Under the pieces are notes generated by a model that saw only the letters and a program-made list of their open reading frames with translations, ran no database searches and was not told where the DNA came from. A program made the translations under genes and the position numbers. A stretch of DNA of 64,000 nucleotides from Earliella scabrosa (lineage: Eukaryota > Basidiomycota > Agaricomycetes > Polyporales > Polyporaceae): assembly GCA_022605405.1 (NCBI GenBank), contig JABYQQ010000031.1, positions 248,001-312,000 on the forward strand. The letters are read 5' to 3'. This document shows, in pieces, positions 23,033-34,684 of the stretch (within the stretch, counting starts at the first letter, position 1; each line of letters begins with the position of its first letter).

Positions 23033-24143
23033 TTAGAAGGTCTCTTCTTCGTCCACGGCTCCCTCTGGCACCTCGAAGCCCTCCTGTGGCGGATGAGGTC
23101 GGCGTGTGAGAAGAGCTGCCAGCTCAGGATCAAGAATGAACGCACCTCGGTGGAATACAGGATCTTCTGCACGTCGCGGAGAAGGGGGTCGTCCTTGCCT
23201 TCGGCCTCTAGCGTTTCGAGCTGCTGCTGGATGATGATCTCGATGTCCCGCAACTGCACGATAAAGTCAACATAACCAGCCCACATCCATTCTCAACCTC
23301 AAGCCCAAACAGCGAATGACACCACGCGTATCAAATGAACAGTACTCACCTTCGCGAAGTAGAAGTCACGCTCCTTCTCCAGCCCCTCCAGATGTGCGTT
23401 CATCTCCCTTATCTGCGCCTGCAAGTTCTGAACCGCTTCGCTCGGCTGTGTCGAGCCCGAGCGATGTCCCGTCACGGGCGTGCGGCCGCCAGCTCGAGTT
23501 GCGCCAGCGTGGAGGCCGCCACCGGCGGTTCGGGATGAGGAGGGAGCCAGAGGGGCGATGGTTGCGGGAGTCTCGGCGGGCGCACCACGTCGTCGGGCGA
23601 CGGGGTCGTAGCCTTGGCCGCCGTAGTTGGTGTCCCAGAAGCGCTTGATCCACTGCAGAAACTCGAGGTTATCCCTGCCGAGGTGATCGGGTGCACACGG
23701 GTGAGCTCGTCTGACTCGGGACCGGGATCTCGGGGAAGAGGGGCGAGGACACGTACTGCATCTTGCACTTCACGAGCTTCTCTATCGGGATGGGCTGCAG
23801 AGAATGAGACTAGGCCGAGGGCTGGCAGACGGAGGTGGACGGACCTTCTCGATCTTGTGCGAGCGGAAAGCGTTCTGGAGGACCTTGAAGTTGGCGATGA
23901 ACTCGTACTCGTGCTTCGCGTTCATCTTGACGCGGTTCATAGGAAGATCGCCTACTCACGCAGACAGCGTGCTGTCGCGGTCACCAAACCACTTGTCTCC
24001 GGACGAGGAGGTGAGAACTGACCATATATCGAGTCTATGACCTGACAGTACGCGCCACCCGTCCCGCACTGCTCGACCTTTGTGTAGTTGATCTGGAGGA
24101 GGTCGTTGAGCCAGGCAAGCAGCTCCGTGCGTGATTCTCCCAT
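23033..24143 (-). CDS. BIM1: EB1-family microtubule plus-end tracking protein (Bim1/Mal3)
   Basis: Six exons, 24023-24143, 23845-23951, 23757-23794, 23350-23674, 23146-23253 and 23033-23083, give 249 residues, typical of the family. Residues about 3-115 form the calponin-homology domain that binds the GTP-cap lattice of microtubules: [63 protein letters not shown] and [11 protein letters not shown] Ser/Thr/Pro-rich basic linker follows. Residues about 185-245 form the coiled-coil EB-homology domain ([50 protein letters not shown]). The end, DEEETF, resembles the acidic EEY/F tail that recruits CAP-Gly proteins. In fungi EB1 proteins control microtubule dynamics, spindle positioning and polarised growth. 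The gene is single-copy here, with no functional link to its neighbours evident. Confidence 0.95.
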
Positions 24144-25512
24144 GACGAAGACGCGTGAAACAGAGGTTAGCGAGGAGGAGCGGGGGACGGATGGTCGACG
24201 ATGAGGGTCAAGACGAAAGCTGGAGCAGATTTGGACGCGTCCATGCCCGGCGTCTGTTCACCGAGCGCCTTTGAGCGCCTGAGCCTCTCGTTCGACATTC
24301 TGAATCTCTCCGCCTTCTACCCGCCTACTGCCCAAGCTACGCTTCGATGAACCTCTAAAGCCTACATAGAACCGACAGAATATTTCAAGACGCGAACTTG
24401 GACAGCCAAATCTTCAAAGTACCAGGCCTAAGTACCACTGGCAGGCTTCCCATCCTCAAACCACTAGAAGTCTTCACCTAGAGTGCGGGGTCACCTGGGC
24501 TACACCCACCTCGTCGATGTGAGTGGCGAGCCTGATATCTTGCTGGACACTCCGTGAATGAATTGCGTTTCCAGACACTGCTCGTTGAAGCCGACATTTT
24601 CTGCAATACCAATACCCGGCATTTTGCCTTCTGGAGCCACTGAGGTACGTATCTTGCACTGTGTACTTCGGGATGGTCGAACCGGAATCTACATCTCGGT
24701 GTACCGGCACGAAGAGAGCAATTGTCCCAGAGACCCCGACAAAAGTCGTCGATGATATTCAATATCGGTACGCTTGTCGGGGGTTACGTCGGTGATCGTC
24801 CCATTCCCAAAACAGGCGCGTCTCTTCGTGCATATTCTCGTCATATGGGCATTTCCGTCCAACTACTCGACATGTCCTCGACCGGGCACGACGCGTGGAC
24901 GTCTTACACGATGAGCGCGCGTCTTGGCTGGACGGACATCATGTCCATGTCCGCTCTATCACCACCTGACGAGAAAGTGGGCGTGGCGACCAGTCCGCAT
25001 TACGGGCTCGGTGTCCGTGTGGTACAAGGACCTGCGGGAGATGACGCAGAGACTGGCCTTCCATGTAGCTGACTCGGAGATGAGTTCCAAGTTGGCAGCT
25101 CTCAGCTGTACCGCATCTCCCTGGCGAACAAGCTCACCTCTTAGACGTCGAAGCGTAGAGCACGCTGTGTGCGATGCGTGATGTCGTATTAGCAGGGTGC
25201 ATCTCGTTTGATATGAAAGACACCATCCTTCGTGGCAGTGGGTTCGTCTACACCTCAATCTCTGACACCTGTACATTGTTTGTACGCCCAAGGGCTTAGG
25301 CCGTGACAGGCACCGACTTGCCCCAGCCCGCATTGTTGTCTCTTCAGCTCTATCAGACCCGCATTCAGCTTGCGTTGTCCAATCACTCACAAAGGAATCC
25401 ATTCTAGATCCCCGTCCTTTGCTGTGACGAACCGGTGCCACTCCGACCCATATAACACCTATCGCGAACATCTCTGCAAGCATCTAGTGCCCTCACGCCC
25501 ACCAAGGAAACC
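24144..25512. other. Divergent intergenic region between EB1 and F-box gene
   Basis: About 1.4 kb between two genes transcribed away from each other. TATAAC at 25451-25456, 57 nt before the F-box ATG, is a plausible TATA element. Several short open frames show no family features. Confidence 0.5.
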
Positions 25513-26906
25513 ATGCTACAGCTACCTCCGGAAGTCTACAGCGCAATTGCCTCCTACGTCTCCCCTCGCGACCTTCTCAATTTGTGCCGCACAAGCAGGG
25601 CGCTTCAAAGTGCCGCCGAGCCCAAGCTGTACGAGACGGTCGTCGTCCGCGATGTGTTCGTCGCCTTCCACGCAGTCACCATGATCTGCAAAAACGACGG
25701 CGAGCGCGCACCGTATGTGAAGCGCTTCATCCTCTACCAGGACCCGCGGCGAATGACGCGAATCGACTTCACCATGGTCCCGCCACAGTTCTGGGTGTCC
25801 GTCCAAGAGGCGCTCGTGCTGATGGTCAACCTCGACTACCTCGTCCTCCACGACCCCCTCGCCGCGCAGTCATGGATCCTCGGACACGAAGATATCATAT
25901 TCCAGCTCAACGAGCTCAGCGCGCGCCTTCCCTGGGACTCGCACCTCGTCGCGTTCCTTTCGCGCCAGCACAAACTGCGCGTGCTCCTGCTGGGAAACGA
26001 GTGTGTGGCCGAAGATGGGCCGCTGTGTCCGCTGCCTGCGGGGGCGCTGTCAAAGCTGGAGGTGTTTGGCGGGCCGACGCTCGTGGCGGCGGAGCTGCTG
26101 GCATGCCCGCTGACGCGCCTGCAGATGAGCGTCGAGCAGGAGACGGCCTCGATTCTACCGACGGTGGTGGCCGACCTCGGGCGGACGATGCGCACGCTAC
26201 GGAAGCTGCACGTGCTCGGGATCCCGGACGCGCTCATGCTTGAGACGCTGCAGCTCGTGTCGACGTCGGTGTACGCCCCGATACTCAGGACGCTCGGCGT
26301 GCTGCCCGTCACGCCGCAGGAGGTGAGTTTGTTCCCAATCGTGCGTATCTACGCGCCCCGGCGCATGTGTTAGAGAGAGTAGTACGCGGGCTCTCCGCGA
26401 GCGCGAGCGGCGCCCGTGGAGAGGCTCAAGGTTTGGTTCTGCGTGGGTTTGGCTTAGGCTCGTCCACGGTTCTCCGGGTGTGGCGTCGCGAGCCCATGCT
26501 GGTCTAGAGCATCCGGATATGCCGTGCTATTCGTATCCGGATACTCTCGAACCCCCACTCTGCCACGCCTCTTCTGCAGCGGTGGGCGAGGCCGTCTCTT
26601 CTTCGCATGGACGTCCGCATCAGGCGCTGACACATATCTGGACAGCTGCCGGCGGTGCACCGCTGCCTGATGAAGCTGGGCGCGCTCGAGATGGTCGAGC
26701 TGGACGTCTCGCGCTGGGAACCGCAGCTGGCCGAGTGCATGCAGCGGGCGGTGATGGCCGACTTCAGGATCTACTGCCCGAGCCTGCGGCACATCGTGTT
26801 CTGGCACGGACAGCACCGCTTCCTGTGGTTTGCTCGCGACGGCGAGTGGATGTGCGTGCACCAGCATGGGCGTTGGCCCGCCCACGAGACGCACTGGCGC
26901 ACATAA
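25513..26906 (+). CDS. F-box-like protein
   Basis: Two exons, 25513-26322 and 26646-26906, give 356 residues. Residues 2-45 (LQLPPEVYSAIASYVSPRDL, then CRTSRALQSAAEPKLYETV) match the F-box pattern that contacts Skp1 in SCF ubiquitin ligases. The rest has leucine-spaced segments (LRVLLLGNECV, KLEVFGGPTL, CPLTRLQMSV, LRKLHVLGIP) as in the degenerate LRR-type substrate domains of Agaricomycete F-box proteins. The C-terminal exon encodes LGALEMVELDVSRWE and CPSLRHIVFWHG. The joining intron is 323 nt, long for this genome; GTGAGT at 26323 and GACAG at 26645 give perfect frame, but a small internal exon cannot be excluded. F-box families of this kind are expanded in mushroom fungi and usually have unknown substrates. 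Confidence 0.8.
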
Positions 26907-28128
26907 GAGACGGCGCGAGGTGGCGGTGGCAGATAGTAGGGTTGTGTCGTGCCTCGGACCGCACTAGAGAGCTCTGCGAGGATAGATGGCTAGAATACGG
27001 ACAACTAGGAGAGATAGGAATCGGATGCACTGCCAGACTCTGAACGCTTGTACATGTATACATGAGAATGGTGCTTCACATCCGTTATGTCGTGACATTC
27101 ACTCAAGGTCCGTGAGCTGCGAGTGGTGCCTTGGCCATGTCCTCACGTTTTGCATTACTGTCCGAGAGAGCCTGACATGGGCATGCATGCGCGCCGTGCG
27201 GGGATTAGGATGAACTTCGGTCGCCGTCGATGTGGCGTGCAACGTGCAACTGTCCCTCAGGCCTCAGCGGATGTTCAGCCTACGCCCGCGTCGCACCGGC
27301 GCACATCCGGGCGGTGTGTGGAAATAACGGAGCTTGCCCTTCCCAATCTGCACAGCGCGGACGTGGCCGCTGTATCCATGCAGTCACGTTCGCGCAGGCG
27401 TGGTGGCCCACTTCCCGCGCGCGGACATTGTGTGGACATGGGCGGGCGAGGTCCGCGCGCTTTTGCCTATCTCGGCCCACATCTGGCCATCGGGGCCTGG
27501 GTTTTTCATGGGGGATGTGCGAGAGAGGGCAGGCAGCTCGGGAGTTCGGAGCCGTGCGTTAGACTGTGATATCGAAGATAATCTCTCGCGGTGACGATGA
27601 CTGGGTCTGCTTCGTGTCTTCTTGCGATGTCGGAGGAACCTGGGCGCGAAAGCGCCGTGCTGTGTAGGATTCCAGTTGGATTGTTCTCACCCGTCGTAGG
27701 GACTGCGACCTCGTCGGGGGAACGAGGGCGAGCGAGCGCCGAGAACGTGTGTCTCGCTGGTGCCTCCTGCGGTGGCCGGGAAACGGCGAGCGGTTGGAGG
27801 CCACGGAGAGATCCAGGAAGCTGTGTGCGGGGATGCGGCACACGCCGCCCGGGCTCTGTATCGCCAAAACGAGACGAGAAGAGGAGGATGGGACTGAGCG
27901 CGTCTTCGGATGTGAGGCGGCTGCGCCGTTCTGTTTATTTGCGTGCTTGCCCACATTCCGGCCATGGCCTCGGACTCGCTGGCGGCAGTGCTCGCGCGTG
28001 TGTGGCGCCTTTCATATACGCCCGGCCATCTGCACCTCCTTTGTTCGTTTCACGTCCCAAGCCCCCCATACCCCCGTCCCCATCCCATCCCAGGGCCCTG
28101 TCTGTCAATACATCTAATACCCGCACCC
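26907..28128. other. Intergenic region between F-box and Ser/Pro-rich gene
   Basis: About 1.2 kb with the 3' flank of the F-box gene and the promoter and leader of the next gene, the latter pyrimidine-rich from about 28060. Open frames on both strands at 27500-28100 look like GC-rich chance frames. Confidence 0.5.
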
Positions 28129-29009
28129 ATGGCCATCCCCATGCCTAGCCCCGCGCCATCCTCCTCCTCCTTCTCCCCGGCGTCCTCTCTTTCCTCCGCT
28201 GCGTCCGCGTGGTCGTCCCCGCTCTCACACTACCACGAACACAACGCTCTAGCCGTGATGAACCAGGCGAACCCGTCTTCCAGCTCGCGCACGCCGGCAC
28301 CTCTCCCTACGACACCCAGCATCGCATCCCTGCCGAGCCTCGCGCATTCATTGTCATCCTTCCCGACCATGACCGTCGTCACGAACGACATGGTCCACTA
28401 CGGCACCCTCGTCCGGACAAAGGACGCAAGCGACAAGGTCGGTTCCCCTCACTTCGCGTACGCTCGCTTGCTCGCCCGGGGAAGTGTGGAGGTGCGAGGT
28501 GTGCTCGAACACTCCGGTCGAAGCTAGTGCGCACCAGAGACAGCACCCGCCACACTTCCCCGCGTGCCCCAGCGGACGCCACACACCCGCGCGCAATGGT
28601 CGCTGACCGCTCTCCGTCCTCGCGCCCACAGCTGAACTCAGCCCTGCTGCTCTCAAGACAACGGCAAGGCGCGTCAGCCGCGATGTCCGTGTCCAAGGTC
28701 AGTTGCGCGTTCCAGACTGTGGCGTCGCGAACACGCAGCTGACCCACGTTTCCGCCCTGCAGGCCGCAGTGAGCGCGACGTCATCACCGGCTTCCAGTTC
28801 GCACCCCATGCCGCACATGCGGTATCCGACCCCCGAGGACGACGACCCCGTCCTGCTGTTTGTCCCGAAGCGGTCCAAGGTGCGCCACGCTCTCTTCTTT
28901 CCTGCGCTCCCGCCGCAGTTCTTGCGTCTGCGTCTGCGGGAGTGGCGTGGGTCCAGGCGGCTGACGGTGTCTATCTCTGGTTCTGTCACAGGCGAAGCGT
29001 TCGTCATGA
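28129..29009 (+). CDS. Hypothetical Ser/Pro/Ala-rich protein
   Basis: Four exons, 28129-28437, 28632-28697, 28763-28879 and 28992-29009, give 169 residues. The last exon codes only for AKRSS and stop. The N-terminal half is low complexity (MAIPMPSPAPSSSSFSPASS). More ordered segments follow: SFPTMTVVTNDMVHYGTLVR, LNSALLLSRQRQG and MRYPTPEDDDPVLLFVPKRS. A basic C-terminus (PKRSKAKRSS) could be a nuclear localisation signal. Exon boundaries all use GT..AG and the frame is continuous. No domain recognised. The gene is supported by splice logic and by the non-random C-terminal part, but the first intron (194 nt) is long and the model is less certain than its neighbours. Confidence 0.55.
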
Positions 29010-29901
29010 CTGCGACCGCGACCGGCCGCGGCGAGGTCGGGGTTCGGTGGATTGGACGTGCGCCACCACCCCGCCCGCCTGCCCGCCCGCAACCACACAC
29101 AAGCTGATGAAGAGACGCACACACACATGCACCACTCACCTCGCCCGAACGTATCTCTGGATCAGGATCCATCATCACGTCCCTCCCGTCCTCGCGTCCC
29201 GTCCCATTCTCCACATCCACGCACCAAACTCAATCTTGAACAGCATGCATGGTGCACCATGATGCATGATACCCCCGCGCGCCGCCGGAGCATCGTCCCA
29301 CCCCCCATCCCGTTCCTCGCCGCTCTTCGCTCTTCGCCCCTTGACAGGCAGGCCCACCGCGATGCTTCCGCCTCACCTCCTCGGTCTCGCTCGTCATCTT
29401 GCTTTGTTTTGTGATCGTCAGCTTCGTCTTCGTTTTGGTCTTCGTTTCCTTCTTGTATATCTTGTACGCTGCATAATGGGTGGGCTCGGTCGAGCGCCGC
29501 AGAAGGGTGGAGGGTGGTGACAGGGTGCTTGCGGCGCCAGAGCGGAGGCGAGGAAGAGAGGAATACTTGAATATTTTATCGGCACGAGTCGACAGCACGG
29601 GTTCGTCAGCGTAGCTAGTGTACTAATAACGGCTAGTTTCAAGCACACAGGGTATCGATAGCAGAAGCAAATTGTAGCACCAGTTCAGTTCGGTTGTAAC
29701 GTTATTTCGTGAGCAGTCGTTGCGTAGCAGCAGGAATTCGAGAGAGGTTGGAGAGAGAGAAAACGAGAAAACGCGAGAGTCGTCGTTCGTAGTGAGTACT
29801 AGCAGTCCGAGAGCGTGTAACAGTCCGTTGCGCGACCTGCCAGTCCTGGCGACGGGCAGATCGAGATGCGACCTATGTATGTATTGCCTGAAAGCGCCTT
29901 C
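29010..29901. other. Convergent intergenic region
   Basis: About 890 nt between the stop of the Ser/Pro-rich gene (+) and of chitin synthase (-). It probably holds both 3' UTRs. No gene or RNA recognised. Confidence 0.5.
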
Positions 29902-32900
29902 TTATTCCCCAGCGAAGAGACGGATGAGCATGTACGTCGACGACCCGATGAACCGAATCACTGGAGAACACGACGTCAGTACCGCCCCCCTTCCGACGGC
30001 GACGGAAACGTGGCGTCAGAAGCAACAGAACCACTCACAAGCGAGGCCGGCGACGGAGAAAAGAATGAACGCCATGTAGCCGTTGACGGTACTCTGGGCG
30101 CCCTTGTCCGAGGCCTTGCCCGTCGCGGTGCTGGGAGTTCGGAGTTAGCCGAGATATAACGTGTGTCATGGAACGGCAACATACACGATGATCGCTGCAA
30201 GCAGGGCCTGTATCACCGCATCATCAGTCAGTGAACACCGGACACGGAGGAAGATCGCAACACTCACGTTCGACAGTGTCCACCAAAGGAGCACCTTGTT
30301 GGGAATACCGAGCGTCAGCAAAACATGTCCCATCTCACCTCGGAGCGGCCCGCTGAAACTGATGCACTCACGCTAGAAACGGCGCACCGCGTCAGCATGC
30401 TGTGTGTTTAGCCACATAAGGCATATGCGGAACGAGGCTCACTTTGTCCGGAAGTTCCTGTAGTAGTCCTCCTGCTGCGTCTGCGGGTCGGGCTTCGAGT
30501 CCACCTTCGGCGGCTTCGTGGACAGCATGTGGATCGCGTCCTCGTACGCCGCGTTGATATCCGTCTCCGTCGTCGGGACCACGACCTCCACCTCGTTCTT
30601 GTTCGGCCCAGTCTTGACGACACCTAGATCGGTCGATATCTTGTTGTCGCCCTTCGTTCCCCACGAGACGTCGCTATGGAGTGCGGGGTAGCGCAACGAT
30701 CAGGTCAGTACTGCGCAGAGGCCACAACGTGTTGCGGAGAGCTAGACGCACTGGACGTTCGCGAACTGAACGGGGCGCGGTCAGCATGACTCATCATGAT
30801 TGTCCGGGAGCAGTACGCACAGCATAGACGTTCAGGACGGAGATATATGAAGGCGCCATGAGCAGGTACTGAAGGAACGAGGTGATCATGTGCCATGGCT
30901 CGAACTGCGGACACATACAGCTTGTCAGCACACGACCGGAGATTGCGCCAAGCATGAACGGTGACGCACGAATATGAGCGAGGCGGCGATGTACAGCCCG
31001 AGTGTGGCCAACAGCGAGATGACGATGTTCCGGAAAATAGAGTTCGTGAACAGCGAGTTAGGCGACAGCGGGCCTTCGGTGTTCGCTATGTTCTCGATAC
31101 CCTTGAAGGCGAGGAAGAAGGCGGCGATCTGCCATGAAACACTTCGTCAGCGCGTTGCCCGTTGAACTGCGCCGTGGGGGCAAATCCGCAGCCATACCGT
31201 CATGTACACCGTGATGATCGCAAAGCCAACGAACGCCAGCGTGTATCCCCATTTTGCGCCTTGAGGCCGGTTGCCGAGCGCGAGGATGTAACACATGATG
31301 AGCAGGCCGAGATACAGATACTCCAAGATGGTGTTGACGACATTGATGCCCTTGATGTTGAAAGACGGGTCCTCCAGAGACTGGCTCAGGATGGTGAAGG
31401 AGATGAAGAAGTTACCCTGTTCGCAAAGTTAGCACCCAACTAGACGACCATCGGGAGCGTGACGCACCAGGGCAAACCAAGAGAAGAAGAGGTTAAAGCA
31501 TTGGTACAAGAGTTCGACGTGGATCCAGGCCTTGCGCATGAACGAATGTGACGAACGGTAGATGTAGTGGAACTTGACGATACTGTGAATCGCCGCGAAG
31601 AACGATCCGTTCAGCCAGCGACGCCGCTGACTGATCAGCTCTGGCACCTGGGATACGCGAGGACATCAGGGGAAGCCACATGCCAAACATGAGGATGACG
31701 ACCGACCTGATCAGGCACATCGGTCACCGCGTACGCAGACTTGACGTAGTGCAAGATCCATGATTCGTTCCGCTTCGACACGAGCTCCCAGCACAAGATT
31801 CGATCTTCAGCAAGGTACATGTTCGCGGTGAAGATGTCTGCTCCCGCGCCGTGCATCGTCTCTCCCAAGAAGTACTTCTGCAGAGGCCCCTGTCCCGTCT
31901 GGTCGTTCTTGAGCGCAAAGTACCGGTAGGCACTAAACGCTCCGGGCAACACAGTGATGTAGCCGAACACCGACTCGAGAGGCTTGTCCAGGATGTTCGA
32001 CATCTTATACTCGAAGTTCTGGGCTGCCACCAGAGGATTGATGAGGTTCTGGCCGTACTTGCCCTTGAGCGCAACGATCTCTCCGCAAGCGCCGCCAACG
32101 TTAGAGTTGATGTCGAACGACTTCCATAAATGGTAGATTGACGTAGGACCGGGCATCGTGCCGACGTCGAGTAAGACGCAGACCGTGGGCTCCAGGATCG
32201 GACCGAAGGCGTTGAAGAACCAGCGATGTGAGTTGATCTTCTTCTGGTTCTTCTCCTTCAGGCAAAAGATGATCTGGACCGGTACGATGCCGCGCTCCGC
32301 TCCTTCAAGCTTCATGGACGGGGTCACCGAGACTATACCGAGGCAGTCAGCACCACACCCGAGGATGCGTCAAGCGACCGGAACGGAACATACTCTGGGT
32401 CGTGTACTCGTAGATGTGTGCGGTCACAGGCTTGCCGTTGACAACGTTCTGCCGGGAATTAAGCGCCCCTGTCTCGCGATGTTGCAGAGGAGCGAACATA
32501 CCTTCGCCACACCGTCCTGGTACGCACCCATGGCGGCGATGACACTCAGCGTGCGCGCGTTGATCTTCTGTCGTCCGTCAGACACGATGCACACCACGAC
32601 CTTCTTCCACCCGTCCTTGCCCCACGTCTTACTCCTATCACGCTTGCACAAGTGCGCAATGTTCTTCATCACTCCATGCATGGACCTGCAGAACAGCTCC
32701 TCGTCCTCGTTGTACATCGTCATCACGATGAACAGCTCCGTCTTCCGTGGCGGGTCGTAGTGCACCTGGCGCAGCGTGAAGCCCGAGTCCTTGAAGTCGT
32801 TCGGGTCGCACGTCGCCGCAGAATAACGCATGTGCGTGAACTCGCGCTCGTTCCGCAGCGGGCACATGTTCAGCAGCTTCGTGGGCACAGCAGAGTCCAG

Positions 32901-33972
32901 CACGAAGTTGCCGTGAAACAGTTCGACCTTCTTGATCGTCTTGTATCGACGCGGAACGCGCTGGGGAATGCTCCCATACCGGATGTTGTTCTCTGAACGA
33001 TCGTCGCCCTCGGCGTAATCGTACTGACCGGGCATGGGCATCGACCCGCCGGTTGGGCCGTCACGCCGGAGTAATGGGATATCGCCGGTATCACCGAGGT
33101 CCTCTGGTCCATCATCGTGCAGCTGGAAACCCGTCGAATGTGTGTATATCGACGGTTGTGGCGCCACGGGGTCGCCTAGGGGCTGAGTGTTGGGGTTGTA
33201 CTCACCGCCACCAATGATAGGTGGCGAATGAGGATGGATTGGTGGGGAGCCGGGCAGGATAGGAGGAGGCGAGTGCGGCTGGGGGAAGCTGGGTGGGTAC
33301 GAGGAATCCGGGAACGTCGACTGTGTAGGAAGGGCGAAGCCACCAGGCTGGCCCTGGGGCGCACCATAGTGATCGAGGTGAAGGGGCTGGTACGGTTGGT
33401 GCTCTTGCTCGTAGTTAGGACTTGGTGAGGGATTGTACCCCTGCTGCTGGCTGGGGTAACTGAGGTAAGGTGAGTACCCATCGTTGAAATGCCCGCGTTG
33501 ACCTTCGTCGGCCTGGAGTCCAATGTCATCAGATTGGGATCGAGACAGCGTAGGGGCGTAGCGAAGGAAGGGACTGGGGAGGGTTTCTCAAGTAGATGGA
33601 GAGACTCGGCATGCGCCTTGCGCTGCGAGGGTCAACTGTCTGCCCCGTATGCATCGCTTCAGGATGTAAGATGGATGCAATGGTTTGTGCACGCAGGTTC
33701 TGCCGTCACATGGGGATAGAGGGCAGACTGCGCTGTGGGACGCGGTGGTGGAGAGGACACATTGCGGAACTTCATGTGCAGAGGCCAGAAGGATGAGGAT
33801 CGACCGACCGTCGGCAAACTGGCCTCCCCGCAATCGTCCATATAGAAGCCCCTCCATCGCTAATTTCGCGGTATATGATACGCATCCTCCTACTAATCCG
33901 CGCGCGAGCACTCCCTTCCCCTTGTCCCCGATGGAGCAAAAGCACGACACTCACCTCTGGATACCGCGACAT
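29902..33972 (-). CDS. CHS: Chitin synthase, GT2 family, division 1 (class I-III type)
   Basis: The model sums to 2799 nt (932 residues). Exons are 33955-33972, 32502-33512, 32394-32448, 31707-32332, 31468-31647, 31198-31416, 30970-31128, 30821-30904, 30752-30765, 30443-30673, 30372, 30268-30294, 30185-30207, 30039-30130 and 29902-29960. A disordered Pro/Gln/Tyr-rich N-terminus precedes the chitin synthase N-terminal region ([16 protein letters not shown]). Catalytic landmarks follow: [43 protein letters not shown] and the product-binding QRRRW. About seven C-terminal helices extrude chitin across the plasma membrane. The enzyme polymerises UDP-GlcNAc into wall chitin. Two parts are less certain. 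The six-residue first exon is joined across a 442-nt intron. Near the C-terminus, frame and family conservation are met either by a one-nucleotide exon (30372) or by a 34-nt exon (30339-30372) adding eleven residues. Confidence 0.92.
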
Positions 33973-34684
33973 GGTTGTTCAAACTTGAGGTATGCGCGCG
34001 CAAAGAAAGCGAAGATCCTGAAGTATGCTGCGGCGAGAGCAGATGGGCTGTGTTGAGACTGTGGCCTTGGCGCAGCGCAGGCGGAAGGACAGTGCCTCCA
34101 CCAAACAACACAGTGCACTCACCAATCTATACCTCGCGCCGCGAGTACGCTCTGTCGGCACCGTGTGGGATCGCCTCCGGCCTTCAAACGTCCAACGTGC
34201 TCAGAGTCGGAGGATTCTTGCGTCGAGTGGTACAAGCGCAGCAATCGAGGATAGCAATGGAGATTCAAGTGGAGCGTAGCTGAATCGTCACCGGGGCCGC
34301 CTCTGTCGTCGCCTTTGTCGTTGTCGCGGTCGTTGTCGTGGTCGTTGACGAAAGGGCGGTGGACGTACCCGGGCGATGACGCCCGAAAACGGTCAGGCGG
34401 TACAATAGGCGCTCCGGCGCCAAGGCACCGCGCTACCTCCTCGGCGTTGAACCAAATATGGTAACACCCGACATAGCCACACTTCACTCTCTACTCAACG
34501 CCACATTACTTACACGGACCCGTACAGAAAAACACAACAAGACATATGAAACCGTAATAGTAAGGAACTGACGTTATCTCTGAGTCACCGTACAAGAGTA
34601 TATGAAACTTCGGAAGACAATTGATAGGCGGCTCCGAACTAGTAGTAAGTATGAGATTCAAACCACAGTGAAGGAGTAGATCAA
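33973..34684. other. Region between permease pseudogene and chitin synthase
   Basis: About 710 nt with the chitin synthase promoter and leader. A minus-strand open frame at 34119-34487 crosses an imperfect GTCGTTGTCGCG-type repeat (about 34306-34351, coding for Asn/Asp runs on the minus strand) and is not convincing as a gene. Confidence 0.5.
34306..34351. repeat. Imperfect GTCGTT/GTCGCG short tandem repeat
   Basis: Repeating units close to GTCGTTGTCGCG occur in the chitin synthase upstream region. The array is short and degenerate, and it explains the low-complexity open frame on the minus strand. Confidence 0.5.

Noticed and set aside
34119..34487. Open frame upstream of chitin synthase
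   Set aside because: Half of it translates a simple repeat into Asn/Asp runs; no homology or splice support.
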